The translations under genes and the position numbers were made by a program. A stretch of 32,012 nucleotides of DNA from Planctomycetota bacterium (GTDB lineage: Bacteria; Planctomycetota; Planctomycetia; Pirellulales; Thermoguttaceae), in contig JAKPGL010000177.1 in the NCBI GenBank assembly GCA_029550925.1, positions 1 to 32,012 of the forward strand, given 5' to 3'. Below, one piece after another: positions 1 to 7,739 of this stretch. The first letter of the stretch is position 1. Every line of letters begins with the position of its first letter. A model generated the notes under the pieces. The model was given only the letters and a program-made list of their open reading frames with translations, did not search any database and was not told the DNA's origin.

Positions 1-18
1 CATTCGGCTGAAATGTTA
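1..18 (+). repeat. Right end of a dispersed inverted-repeat element (left part outside window)
   Basis: The first 18 bases (CATTCGGCTGAAATGTTA) match 13112-13129 at 17 of 18 positions. At 13112-13129 this sequence is the right terminal inverted repeat of a 206-bp element. The orientation here is the same, so the window probably opens on the last bases of another copy. Its left end cannot be seen. Confidence 0.5.
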
Positions 19-126
19 CGGGTTTTCTAGCAAGAGTGCTTTGTAACTTCTTGAGGCAGCGGGAATGGGGTGTTCCCAGGAAAGGACGGGGGTTTTTGTA
101 CACTTTTACCGATGGGAGGGCTTTTC

Positions 127-1650
127 ATGAACAGGCAGCACCGTTTGGCAAAAGCCGGTTGGGTCATTGGGGTCATCGGGGCGATTTGGCTGGTCGGTTG
201 GTCAGCGGCGGCTTGGGCCGGGCCGATTCAGCCGCCGGCGCCGGATAGAGCCTGGCTATTGGACGAAGAGGCCGGTCTGAACTTCCGGCCTGTGGGTATC
301 GGCGGCATGGGCCGACTGGGTACCAACGGCACTTCGCCCCCTTGGAACAGCCCACCCCAATGGAGCACCTATACGCCGTTTAGCTATCCGGGCAACCATT
401 CGCTTTATTTTGAAGATGGCAGTGGCCCAGGAGCTTACGGCCCCTGGGCCGCTTTAACCGGGTATCCCCAAGGTACGGCCGGCACGATCTCCTTCTGGGT
501 AGCCGATAATAACACCGGCGGAAAGTATATCCTCGATGCCACCGACGGCCATCGCACCTTGCTCTACCGATACGGCGCAGGATACCCCGAAAACTTTGGG
601 GTGTATCTCAACCAAACTCCTATAGGAGCTCTTTCCGGGACTTCTATCGCCGCCAACAGCACTTGGCATCATGTGGCCCTGGTATGGGATAATTCTCTTT
701 CCGCCCAAAAACAGAAAATTTACGTCAATGGGAATCTGGTCTTTACCAGTGATTACACTGTTGGGAGTGTCAACCCGGCCTATGTATATTTAGGAAGTCG
801 ATACTCTGCGCAGGAAACGTGGGGCGGCTGGATCGACGAATACGCCCTGTGGAATACGCCCCTTTCCGCGGACCAGGTGGCCTGGTTGGCCAATAATAGT
901 ATCCGCTCGATTGCCAAAGGGCCGCAGATGAATATCCCACCGGCGCCCACCGACGCCTGGTTTTTTGACGAAGGCTCTGGCGGCGCCGGAACCATCGTGA
1001 AGCCTCGCTGGGGCAATAATCCGGGCACTTTGTATTCCAATGTCGGTTGGACCACCGATACGCCGTTCGTTTACGAGGGCAATTCCGCCCTGTGGTTTGA
1101 CGGCACTACGGACAACCGAGTGGAATTCGGCCAGCATACCTTCGGCACCGCAGGCAGCATTTCCATCTGGGCCTACCGAATGCCAGGGGCTCAGTATCTT
1201 TTTGATTCCTCCCCCGGCGCCCGAACGCTGCTGTATGCTCAGTTCTCCCTATTTCTGAACGATACGTACCTGGGCAACATCTCGAATCTCCTGGACGACA
1301 ACCGTTGGACGCACCTGGTGATCACCTGGGATAACTCCGATCCGACGGCCAAGCAGAAGATTTACAAGAACGGCCAGCTTTGGGCCACCTTCAATGCAAC
1401 GCTTAATCCCAAGACAGCGGCCACCCTTTGGTTGGGCAACCGCTATAGCAATAACGAACGGTGGGTCGGTGGCATTGACGAATATGCCCTCTGGGATCGG
1501 GCCTTGACGCCGGAAGAGATCGCCTGGCTGTTCCAGCATTCGCTCCATGAGTTGCCCGAGCCGAGCACCTGGGCATTGCTGATGGCCGGGGCGATTGGCT
1601 TACCCGTGCTTGGCCGGTGCTATCGCCGCCGAAAAGGTGCGACCCAGTAG
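127..1650 (+). CDS. Exported PEP-CTERM protein with two LamG-like domains
   Basis: A 507-residue exported protein. The ATG at 127 is chosen because GGGAGGG lies 6 nt upstream and it opens directly onto a signal peptide (basic start, hydrophobic core about residues 11-29, AWAG cleavage region near 29-32); an in-frame ATG at 70 would bury that signal. Two homologous modules follow, about 36-260 and 270-472. Each has the order PPAP..AW..DE, WxHxxxxWDNS, KQKIY.NG, WLGxRYS or YLGSRYS, and GxIDEYALW, which is the pattern of LamG/concanavalin-A-like jelly-roll domains. The C-terminus (477-507) is a PEP-CTERM sorting signal: PEPSTWALL, a hydrophobic stretch, then CYRRRK. By family knowledge such proteins are processed at the envelope by an exosortase. 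Carbohydrate or matrix binding is inferred; the ligand is unknown. Confidence 0.85.
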   Translation: MNRQHRLAKAGWVIGVIGAIWLVGWSAAAWAGPIQPPAPDRAWLLDEEAGLNFRPVGIGGMGRLGTNGTSPPWNSPPQWSTYTPFSYPGNHSLYFEDGSGPGAYGPWAALTGYPQGTAGTISFWVADNNTGGKYILDATDGHRTLLYRYGAGYPENFGVYLNQTPIGALSGTSIAANSTWHHVALVWDNSLSAQKQKIYVNGNLVFTSDYTVGSVNPAYVYLGSRYSAQETWGGWIDEYALWNTPLSADQVAWLANNSIRSIAKGPQMNIPPAPTDAWFFDEGSGGAGTIVKPRWGNNPGTLYSNVGWTTDTPFVYEGNSALWFDGTTDNRVEFGQHTFGTAGSISIWAYRMPGAQYLFDSSPGARTLLYAQFSLFLNDTYLGNISNLLDDNRWTHLVITWDNSDPTAKQKIYKNGQLWATFNATLNPKTAATLWLGNRYSNNERWVGGIDEYALWDRALTPEEIAWLFQHSLHELPEPSTWALLMAGAIGLPVLGRCYRRRKGATQ

Positions 1651-1703
1651 CAAAGTAAAGGGGTTCTACCAATTTGGCATATACAGAATCACACGCCACT
1701 ATC

Positions 1704-1719
1704 TAGGGGTGTTCCCCTA
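1704..1719 (+). terminator. Small GC hairpin downstream of the LamG gene
   Basis: TAGGGG-TGTT-CCCCTA forms a perfect 6-bp stem with a 4-nt loop, 54 nt after the stop codon. No T-run follows, so it is a weak terminator candidate or an mRNA 3'-end structure. Confidence 0.3.
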
Positions 1720-1795
1720 AATAGAACGTAGGGGCAACGTCTTGCTGCCCTGTGGGTCGGACAGGTAAAAAACCCGTTCTGGGTGTGCATCCCAT

Positions 1796-1825
1796 TTGAC
1801 AAGAAGGCCGGGGTTTGGCTATATT
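1796..1825 (+). promoter_or_regulatory. Sigma70-type promoter for the lipoprotein gene
   Basis: A perfect -35 box TTGACA (1796-1801) is followed by CTATAT at 17 nt or TATATT at 18 nt (1820-1825). This is the best consensus promoter seen on the plus strand. Transcription should start near 1832, giving a leader of about 100 nt before the ATG at 1935. It probably serves the lipoprotein and perhaps the downstream DUF1559 gene. Confidence 0.7.
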
Positions 1826-1934
1826 CTATCGGTAGATTCTTTGCTCCGATGGGGGGTTAAGTGCAGAAAACCACCGGCTCTTGGAAATGCTTGTCTCACT
1901 AGGACTTATCGCAGGTCTCCTTGAAAGGAAACTT

Positions 1935-2360
1935 ATGGTCCGAGCGTCTTGGAAATTAGGCGGTTTGTTGTGTGTGGGGATGGTTTTCCTTTTAGGCTGT
2001 GGTTCTGGGCAGGCAGGCGGCAAACTGGCCATTTCCGGCGCCGTAAAACTTAAAGGCCAACCGCTGGACTCAGGCACGGTTACTTTCTCTTCGGTGGATC
2101 CTCAGCAGCAACAGATGACCGGTGCCCAGATCAAAAACGGCCAGTTTTCCATTCCGGCCGAGCACGGCCTGCCGCCCGGTAAATACCGGGTGCGGATTTC
2201 TTCGCCAGTTGGCGGTCCGACAGTCAAACCGGATGAGGCCCCTGGGGCAGCGCCTACAGTAGCCCAAGAGCGAATACCCCCAGAGTGGGGCAGCAAAAGT
2301 AACCAACAAGTAGAAGTCAAAGCCGGGCAAAAGAATCACTTCACCTTCGAAATTCCATAA
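1935..2360 (+). CDS. Small lipoprotein, carboxypeptidase-regulatory-like (beta-sandwich) type
   Basis: A 141-residue predicted lipoprotein. The start at 1935 is preferred over an in-frame ATG at 1881 because GAAAGGAA precedes it and it opens directly onto a lipoprotein signal: MVRASWK, a hydrophobic core, and lipobox LLGC with Cys22. The mature part has the layout of a small transthyretin/carboxypeptidase-regulatory-like fold: ISGAVKLKGQPLDSGTVTF, then a turn with NGQFSIP, then LPPGKYRVRI. Short lipoproteins of this type are common next to DUF1559 genes in planctomycetes, and one starts 106 nt downstream. It should sit anchored in a membrane facing the periplasm. Its molecular role is unknown. 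The family assignment rests on this strand pattern only. Confidence 0.8.
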   Translation: MVRASWKLGGLLCVGMVFLLGCGSGQAGGKLAISGAVKLKGQPLDSGTVTFSSVDPQQQQMTGAQIKNGQFSIPAEHGLPPGKYRVRISSPVGGPTVKPDEAPGAAPTVAQERIPPEWGSKSNQQVEVKAGQKNHFTFEIP

Positions 2361-2466
2361 CCAAAAAAACCAGGATGTTCCGCGTGCGTAACAGCGGGAT
2401 TGCCAGTCTTTTTCCATACCTTTGGATTCCCGTATAAGTATCTTAGTTTAAGAAAGAAAGATTGAT

Positions 2467-3480
2467 ATGAGCCGAGACAGAGTGCGTAGGAGTAATGGAC
2501 CTATTTTCTTTGGCAGAGGCTTCACGCTCGTGGAGCTATTGGTGGTGATTGCCATTATTGGGATTTTGATTGCGCTATTGTTGCCGGCGGTGCAGGCGGC
2601 CCGTGAGGCGGCCCGACGCGCCCAGTGCCTGAACAATTTCAAACAGATATCCTTGGCCGTCCATAATTACCACGACGCCAATCGGGCCATCATGGTTGGC
2701 GCCTATGGATGCTGTTGGGGCACCTGGAAGGTGGCGATGTTGCCTTACATCGAGCAACAACCGCTGTTCCAACTTTATGAACATGGCCCCAAAGGCACTG
2801 CCTCGGACGGCTACGGCGATCCGCCGTCAGCCCGGCCATGGCGGAATCGGTATAGTCATCCGGTCAACATGCAGGTTACCACGGTTCAGATTCCTACTTT
2901 TTTATGTCCCAGCGATCGGCCAAACGCCCCCATTCTTGGTATTCAGTCCCACAGTTACGCCGCCAATTATGGAAATACCTACATTTACTACACGGAAGGA
3001 GCAAAACATCCTTCGGATTCTACTCTGGTACACATGGGAGCGCCGTTTGATTGGGTGCGGGTAGGAGCGACGGCGGAAGCCGGCGGCGGCAGGTCGCAGA
3101 ACTTCTCCGCCATTACCGACGGCCTGAGCAATACCCTCCTTTTTGGCGAGGTGATCATCGGCCAAGGGACGGACCTCCGGGGGTTTAGCTGGTGGGGCGA
3201 CGCCTCCGGGTTTACGACCTATCTGCCGCCGAATAGCCCGTTGCCGGATCGCATCTATACGGCCTCCTATTGTCAAAATGTCAAGCCGAACCCGCCCTGC
3301 GATGTTTCCACCTCCGCGGAACCAATTAACTTTGCCGCCCGGAGTCGGCATCCGGGCGGGGTGCAGGTCAGCTTCTGCGACGGCTCGGCCCGATTCATTT
3401 CCGATACCATCGACCTAACGGTGTGGCGGGCATTGAGCACCGCCCGCGGAAGCGAACCCATTAGCGGCAGTCAGTTTTAG
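2467..3480 (+). CDS. DUF1559 family protein with prepilin-type N-terminus (copy 1)
   Basis: 337 residues. A short basic leader ends in RG|FTLVE (Gly18/Phe19, Glu at +5 of the mature form), followed by a long hydrophobic helix (VIAIIGILIALLLP). This is a type IV pilin/type II secretion pseudopilin signal cut by prepilin peptidase. AVQAAREAARRAQC, the hallmark start of the planctomycete DUF1559 (SBP_bac_10-like) family, follows directly. Near the C-terminus RHPGGVQVSFCDGSARFI carries the family's H-x9-DG motif. Length is normal. The preceding GAAAGAAAG is only a weak ribosome-binding site. DUF1559 proteins are numerous in planctomycetes and no function is established; a pilin-like surface or export role is inferred. 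An 81-nt block of this gene is nearly identical to the next DUF1559 gene. Confidence 0.92.
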   Translation: MSRDRVRRSNGPIFFGRGFTLVELLVVIAIIGILIALLLPAVQAAREAARRAQCLNNFKQISLAVHNYHDANRAIMVGAYGCCWGTWKVAMLPYIEQQPLFQLYEHGPKGTASDGYGDPPSARPWRNRYSHPVNMQVTTVQIPTFLCPSDRPNAPILGIQSHSYAANYGNTYIYYTEGAKHPSDSTLVHMGAPFDWVRVGATAEAGGGRSQNFSAITDGLSNTLLFGEVIIGQGTDLRGFSWWGDASGFTTYLPPNSPLPDRIYTASYCQNVKPNPPCDVSTSAEPINFAARSRHPGGVQVSFCDGSARFISDTIDLTVWRALSTARGSEPISGSQF

Positions 3481-3573
3481 CGTCTGATTTCCCTAGTCTA
3501 AGAAACCGTTTCAAGTTCCTTCTTCCCGCTGGCCAGCGCTTTTCAAAAAGGAATAACAAGATAAAAATAATAA

Positions 3574-3714
3574 CTGGAGTTTTGCAAAATGGGCTTGTTC
3601 AGGTGTTCGTACACTGAACAGGACCCTCAAAAATCCTGTGATTTTTAATCCTGTGATTTTTGAGGGTCGGTAGTGTACAAGATCGGTGGAAATCCCAAAT
3701 TTGCAAAACTCCAG
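3574..3714. mobile_element. MITE-like inverted-repeat element, copy 1 (141 bp)
   Basis: The ends are perfect 15-bp inverted repeats, CTGGAGTTTTGCAAA (3574-3588) and its complement (3700-3714). TAATAA lies immediately outside both ends (3568-3573 and 3715-3720), which looks like a target duplication, although this region is AT-rich. Inside are an arm pair GTACAC/GTGTAC and a central hairpin (CCCTCAAAAATC/GATTTTTGAGGG). A 15-nt unit, AATCCTGTGATTTTT, is duplicated in tandem at the centre. Apart from that duplication and a few substitutions the sequence matches 29000-29125. There is no room for a transposase. It lies between the two DUF1559 genes, 56 nt upstream of the second ATG. Confidence 0.8.
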
Positions 3715-3770
3715 TAATAAAAAAGTTCTTGTATTTTTCTTTTTGCCGTTGTCGGGGGAGGTAGGTTGTC

Positions 3771-4727
3771 ATGCCGAAGCAGTCCTTTTCTCAGCGGGCG
3801 TTTACCTTGGTGGAACTTCTGGTCGTTATTGCCATTATTGGGATTTTGATTGCGCTATTGTTGCCGGCAGTGCAGGCGGCCCGTGAGGCGGCCCGACGCG
3901 CCCAGTGCTCCAACAATGTGAAACAGATTCTCCTGGCCATCCACAACATTCATGATGCCCGGAAAATCTTGCCGCCGCTGGCCGCCCGATGTGCCGACAA
4001 TGACGCTAGCGATTGGTCTGGTTCCCCACCGGCAGATTACTGTTATACCCCAAGCGATCATCCGTATGGAAAACATATATATACTATGTTTCATTTTCTT
4101 CTGCCCTTCATCGAACAGCAGCCGATCTATGATCGGATTACGCCCACCGGCTATGCCGGCGGCGTCTATTCGATGGTAATCCCCACCTATTTGTGTCCGG
4201 TGGATCCTTCGATCCGGGACGGCAAAAACCAGACCGCTTATGGAGGAGCCAAATACTGGGGCGCCGGCTGCTACGGCGGGAATAACTACGTCTTCGGCGA
4301 TCCACCGAAAAAAATTACTTACGGGGCGGCCACTATCCCCGGCTCCATCCCGGACGGCACGTCCAATACCATCTTTTTGGCCGAGATGTACGGCACCTGC
4401 GGCAATGATCCGACCGGCAATATCGACAGCTCTTTAGTCTGGGGAAGCCTCTGGGCCGATTCCAATAGCATCTGGCGGCCCGGTTTTAACCTGGGCACAA
4501 GCAAAAACGGTACTACCGTGGACCAGTATCCGCCGTCGCCCATGTTCCAGGTGGCCCCGCATTATATCAAAACCTGCGAACCCACCCGTCCGCAGGCGGC
4601 GCATCCGGGCGGAATGCACGTCGGCTTGGGCGACGGGAGTGTGCGGTTTGTCTCCGGCACGATGAACGAACAGATTTGGGCACGCCTGGCCGACCCACGC
4701 GATGGCCAACCCGTCGGTGAGTATTAA
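3771..4727 (+). CDS. DUF1559 family protein with prepilin-type N-terminus (copy 2)
   Basis: 318 residues with a strong ribosome-binding site (GGGGGAGGT, about 9 nt upstream). A 10-residue leader, MPKQSFSQRA, is followed by FTLVELLVVIAIIGILIALL, the class III (prepilin) signal with Glu at position 5 of the mature protein. AVQAAREAARRAQC, the DUF1559 signature, comes next. AHPGGMHVGLGDGSVRFV near the C-terminus is the H-x9-DG motif. It is a paralogue of the preceding gene, with similar architecture but low similarity outside the N-terminus. A MITE-like element separates the two, so this gene may have lost or gained upstream control. A lipoprotein gene follows after 68 nt. Function is unknown; surface or pseudopilin-like placement is inferred. 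Confidence 0.92.
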   Translation: MPKQSFSQRAFTLVELLVVIAIIGILIALLLPAVQAAREAARRAQCSNNVKQILLAIHNIHDARKILPPLAARCADNDASDWSGSPPADYCYTPSDHPYGKHIYTMFHFLLPFIEQQPIYDRITPTGYAGGVYSMVIPTYLCPVDPSIRDGKNQTAYGGAKYWGAGCYGGNNYVFGDPPKKITYGAATIPGSIPDGTSNTIFLAEMYGTCGNDPTGNIDSSLVWGSLWADSNSIWRPGFNLGTSKNGTTVDQYPPSPMFQVAPHYIKTCEPTRPQAAHPGGMHVGLGDGSVRFVSGTMNEQIWARLADPRDGQPVGEY

Positions 4728-4795
4728 CCCCGGCCTGGTTCAACGGCCTACTTCTGGGACAAAGAGTTTTCGCTAGAGCGTAGGAGAAAGAATCG

Positions 4796-5284
4796 ATGAC
4801 GGACAAACGGGTTTGGCTGTTTGGACGGTTGGTTGGTTGCCTGGCCCTATTCGGGTTGTTTTTAGGCTGTGGCGGTGGCTCAGGTCGGCCGGAAGGGGCG
4901 CTACCGAAGTTGCAGCCGGTGCGTGGCCAACTGGTCCGGGCCGGCCAACCCGTTAGCGGCGGTTCGCTCCGTCTGGAGCCGATCGCCGCCAAAAGTCCCG
5001 CTCCCGGCCCCGCCTCTCCAACCGCCCAAAACGTATCTATCGCTGGCAACGTCGGGCCGGACGGCCGATTCGAGCTGGTTACTCTGCACACACTCTCGAT
5101 GCAAAGCAGCCCCGGCGCTCCGGTCGGCCAATATCGCGCTATCTATGTGCCTCCCGCCAGTGAAAGACCAGAAGATCAGGCAGCCGTCCAGCCAATCACC
5201 CTCCCAGAGCCGGTTACCATTCAGGAAGGCCAAAACGACCTGAAACTCTCCCTGGACCGGCCCCCAGCCGCCAAACGAAAATAG
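4796..5284 (+). CDS. Small lipoprotein following the DUF1559 gene
   Basis: 162 residues. GTAGGAGAAAG just upstream provides a good ribosome-binding site. The N-terminus is a lipoprotein signal (MTDKRVW, hydrophobic core, lipobox FLGC with Cys25), then a Gly/Ser/Pro linker. The mature part repeats the pattern of the lipoprotein at 1935: PVRGQLVRAGQPVSGGSLRL, then GRFELVTL, then APVGQYRAIYVPP. This suggests the same small beta-sandwich, carboxypeptidase-regulatory-like fold with an extra disordered Pro/Ala segment (about 62-78). The C-terminus is basic. It is probably co-transcribed with the DUF1559 gene. Role unknown; the repeated pairing of DUF1559 proteins with such lipoproteins hints at a shared envelope function. 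Confidence 0.78.
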   Translation: MTDKRVWLFGRLVGCLALFGLFLGCGGGSGRPEGALPKLQPVRGQLVRAGQPVSGGSLRLEPIAAKSPAPGPASPTAQNVSIAGNVGPDGRFELVTLHTLSMQSSPGAPVGQYRAIYVPPASERPEDQAAVQPITLPEPVTIQEGQNDLKLSLDRPPAAKRK

Positions 5285-5300
5285 GGACAGAAATGCGCCT

Positions 5301-5395
5301 CGGACGCCAGGCCGTAACGCCGGCTGTTCAGCCGGTAGTAAAAAAACTGGATTCCCGCTTAGGCGGGCAAGAGTGCGTCTCGGACGTTAGGTCCG
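5301..5395. repeat. Cluster of short palindromes between convergent genes
   Basis: Three perfect stems follow one another: CCGGCTG/CAGCCGG (5320-5335), CCCGC-TTAG-GCGGG (5354-5367) and CGGAC-GTTAG-GTCCG (5381-5395). The segments at 5293-5314 and 5372-5393 are also imperfect direct repeats of each other (TGCGYCTCGGACGYYAGG). The cluster lies between the plus-strand lipoprotein and the minus-strand BrkB gene. It may be a REP-like cluster that also ends transcription from both sides. No clear T-run is present. Confidence 0.5.
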
Positions 5396-5466
5396 AAGGT
5401 TAGCCCTGTTCCCCCGATGCTCCGCTGAATAATCTGGCAGGAGGAGCAGCATCCAGCAGAGGGTTC

Positions 5467-6330
5467 TTATTGGTCCTGGGCCGAGGTTTCCTGAACGCCG
5501 CGGGCGTATTCGGCCCCTAAAAAGAGAATGCACCCGGTCAGTTGCATCCAGACCAACAGGGCCAACACTGCGCCGACCACCCCGTAAGCGGAATATCGCG
5601 GCCCGATAATAAAGGCGGCCAGAAACCGGCGAGTCAATTCCCACAAGACGGCAGACACCGCCGCTCCTTCGGAAGCCGCCTGCCAGGCCACTTGGGTCCG
5701 GGGAAGGGCTTTGTAGATGACGGCAAACAAGGCCCAACTGGCCAAAAGCCCCACGGCGGTTTCCAGCCCGTTCCACAGTAGCTCGCCGCCCCAAAGGGAG
5801 CTGGTCAAAGTCCGCACGGCGGCCAGCGTCATGCTGCCGAAAAACGCCGCGGTCATCCCCACCACTACCCCCAGCAGGATCAAAAAGGCCCGAAGCCGAT
5901 AGACCAGGGCATTCCACACGGCGCCCCAAAGGCCCTGCCAAGGTGCTGGCGGCACCCGCCAAATCCGATCAAACGCACTCTCCAACTGGGAAAAGATGCC
6001 CACGGCCGTCAGCACCAAGACCAGCAGTCCAACCGGGCCGCTCATGTCCGCTTGGGTTTCCACCTGGTTTAGGACTTGTTCCAGGTAACGGGCCACCAGC
6101 GGCGAGGTATTTTCCGCTGTCAGCGTCAGCAGTTCTTGTTGGGCGGACTGCGCCTGGGGCGTGAACCGCAGCACGTATCCAAAAGCCGCCAAAAGGATCA
6201 GCACCAGCGGAAAGAGCGAGAGCAGCGCATAATAGGCCAGCGCGGCGGCCAACAGATCGGCCTGGTCTTCCTGCCAATTTTGAGCCGCTCGCCGCAACCG
6301 CGGCCAAAACGCCTCCCAGCTCTTTCTCAT
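5467..6330 (-). CDS. YihY/BrkB family inner-membrane protein
   Basis: 287 residues, the usual length for the YihY/virulence factor BrkB family. The N-terminus has a short amphipathic stretch, then LLAAALAYYALLSLFPLVLILLA-type residues (about 26-53), the family's most recognisable region (AAxLAYYxLLSLFPL). At least five further hydrophobic segments follow, with SQLESAFDRIWRVPP in between and a C-terminal helix pair (GAVLALLVWMQLTGCILFLGAEYARG), also typical. The family was once called ribonuclease BN, but that activity belongs to RNase Z; the true function is not settled, with transport or envelope roles suggested. The start at 6330 has GGAG 4 nt upstream. It lies 45 nt downstream of the YTV protein gene on the same strand and may share its transcript. 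Confidence 0.9.
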   Translation of the reverse strand: MRKSWEAFWPRLRRAAQNWQEDQADLLAAALAYYALLSLFPLVLILLAAFGYVLRFTPQAQSAQQELLTLTAENTSPLVARYLEQVLNQVETQADMSGPVGLLVLVLTAVGIFSQLESAFDRIWRVPPAPWQGLWGAVWNALVYRLRAFLILLGVVVGMTAAFFGSMTLAAVRTLTSSLWGGELLWNGLETAVGLLASWALFAVIYKALPRTQVAWQAASEGAAVSAVLWELTRRFLAAFIIGPRYSAYGVVGAVLALLVWMQLTGCILFLGAEYARGVQETSAQDQ

Positions 6331-6375
6331 CCCACTCCATCCTTGTAGGGGACATTCTCAAGGAGTAGCCTTCTG

Positions 6376-7392
6376 CTAGCCCCCGCAGCAGGACTCCTTG
6401 CAGGACGGCACAGGGCAGCATACCTGCACCGGAACTTGTTTATACACAACCCGCGGTTCGCATTGGGTTACCGTATAGGGTACTTGCTTTTCTACATACC
6501 GCACACAGGTTACCCGGCGCTGATACTGCTCCAGGCGCATCTCCGTATAAGGAACCCGCCGGACCACCTGCTCCTGCACATAGCGGCATGTCTGGACCGG
6601 TACTTTTCGGGTAACCGTCTCACTGACCCATCGGCACACCGTATAGGTGCAGGTTCCCGTCTTCACCTCGGGGACCATTCGACAAACGGTGTAGGGTACT
6701 TTTCGCGTTCGGACCTCATATTCATAGCGAACGCACTGGACCTCTTTTTCCACAACCTCTGGCACCCACACCCGCTGGCAGACCACCCGCGGGCCGCAGG
6801 TGGCCGGCGCGCAAGTCGCTGGTGTACAGGTCGCTGGCTGACAGGTAGCCGGGGCGCAGGTGCTCGGAACCGTTACCTGCCGGGTCTCCCAATGGCCGGT
6901 GCAGACTTGTACCTTCTTGGTCTCCACCACCGGCTTGCACACGGTGTAGCACTCCTCCCGATAGCGGGTTTCATAGACCGGTCGGCAGACCGTATAGGTT
7001 ACCTGTTTGGTTTTGGTTTCATAGACCGGTCGGCAAACGGTCTCGCAGCGGGTTTCCCACCGGGTTTCATAGACCGGTCGGCAAACGGTCTCGACGCATT
7101 CCCGATATTTCACCACCGGTACATATCGGCATTCGGGAACCATTTTTTGTTCATAGACCGGCTGGCAGACGGTGCGATAGCAGGTTACTTGTTTCGGCAC
7201 GTACTCGACGACGGCGCAGGTTTTCATGACCGTATGGCAAGTCCATTGGCAGCAGGTGCTTGGGCAGCAAACGCGGCGAAGACAGGCATGCCGGGCCGCT
7301 CCGCAATAAGCCGCCTCCGCCGAACTTGCCCCCATTTGGGCCGCCAAGGCCATCGCCAATCCAATCCCAACCGCGAGCAACCGACGTTTCAT
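6376..7392 (-). CDS. Cys-rich YTV-repeat cell-wall protein
   Basis: 338 residues, starting at 7392 because GAGGAGG lies just upstream and a signal peptide begins there (MKRRLLAVGIGLAMALAAQ..SAEA|AY). An in-frame ATG at 7554 would add 54 residues before the signal. The mature protein has 37 cysteines (about 11%) and is built of short repeats: VCRPVYETR or VCKPVVETK, VTYTVCR, VPYTVCR, and four tandem ATC pentapeptides of the CPAT type (about 179-199). This matches the planctomycete YTV repeat described from Rhodopirellula, thought to cross-link by disulfides into a proteinaceous wall layer. The wall role is known from the family; for this protein it is inferred. Arg, Tyr, Thr and Val dominate between the cysteines. 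The gene has its own candidate promoter (7453-7481) and BrkB follows it. Confidence 0.85.
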   Translation of the reverse strand: MKRRLLAVGIGLAMALAAQMGASSAEAAYCGAARHACLRRVCCPSTCCQWTCHTVMKTCAVVEYVPKQVTCYRTVCQPVYEQKMVPECRYVPVVKYRECVETVCRPVYETRWETRCETVCRPVYETKTKQVTYTVCRPVYETRYREECYTVCKPVVETKKVQVCTGHWETRQVTVPSTCAPATCQPATCTPATCAPATCGPRVVCQRVWVPEVVEKEVQCVRYEYEVRTRKVPYTVCRMVPEVKTGTCTYTVCRWVSETVTRKVPVQTCRYVQEQVVRRVPYTEMRLEQYQRRVTCVRYVEKQVPYTVTQCEPRVVYKQVPVQVCCPVPSCKESCCGG

Positions 7393-7739
7393 CGTAGGAC
7401 CTCCTCTTTTGAGAAAATAGAGAATGTAGGCAAAAAATACTGGCATTTCTAATAAATACGTTACCCAAAAACTCCCGTCAACCATCCCCCCACCCGAAAA
7501 ATCCAGAAAATTCAAGAAGCAGCATTTTCGCCGTTTTTCCCCCACTGCTCCCAAAGAGGCCGGATAAAGAGGTTTTCTCAGAGCCTCGCTCCGTAGGAAG
7601 CAGCGATGGTACCACTGGACCGGCCTACTCCCACGGCAGCAGAAGCCGGTAGAGCATCCCCCACCTATTCCTTCTCACGCTGCCTTTTTCAACGGGCTAG
7701 TGCGGGGGCACCCCCTCCTTATTTCACTCGGCGGAAGGG
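7393..7739. other. Intergenic region between the YTV and OYE-type genes
   Basis: 347 nt without a supportable gene. It holds the YTV leader and promoter candidate at its low end. At 7704-7715 a GGGGG/CCCCC palindrome lies downstream of the oxidoreductase stop. No T-run follows it and I see no other structure. Confidence 0.5.
7453..7481 (-). promoter_or_regulatory. Candidate promoter of the YTV protein gene
   Basis: On the minus strand TTGACG (7476-7481) lies 17 nt from TATTTA (7453-7458). The -35 box matches 5 of 6 consensus bases and the -10 box only 3 of 6. The predicted leader is about 55 nt and includes the strong GAGGAGG ribosome-binding site. Confidence 0.45.

Noticed and set aside
3607-3680. 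Possible CRISPR-like tandem repeat
   Set aside because: Only two 15-nt copies with no spacers; it is an internal duplication in a hairpin element.
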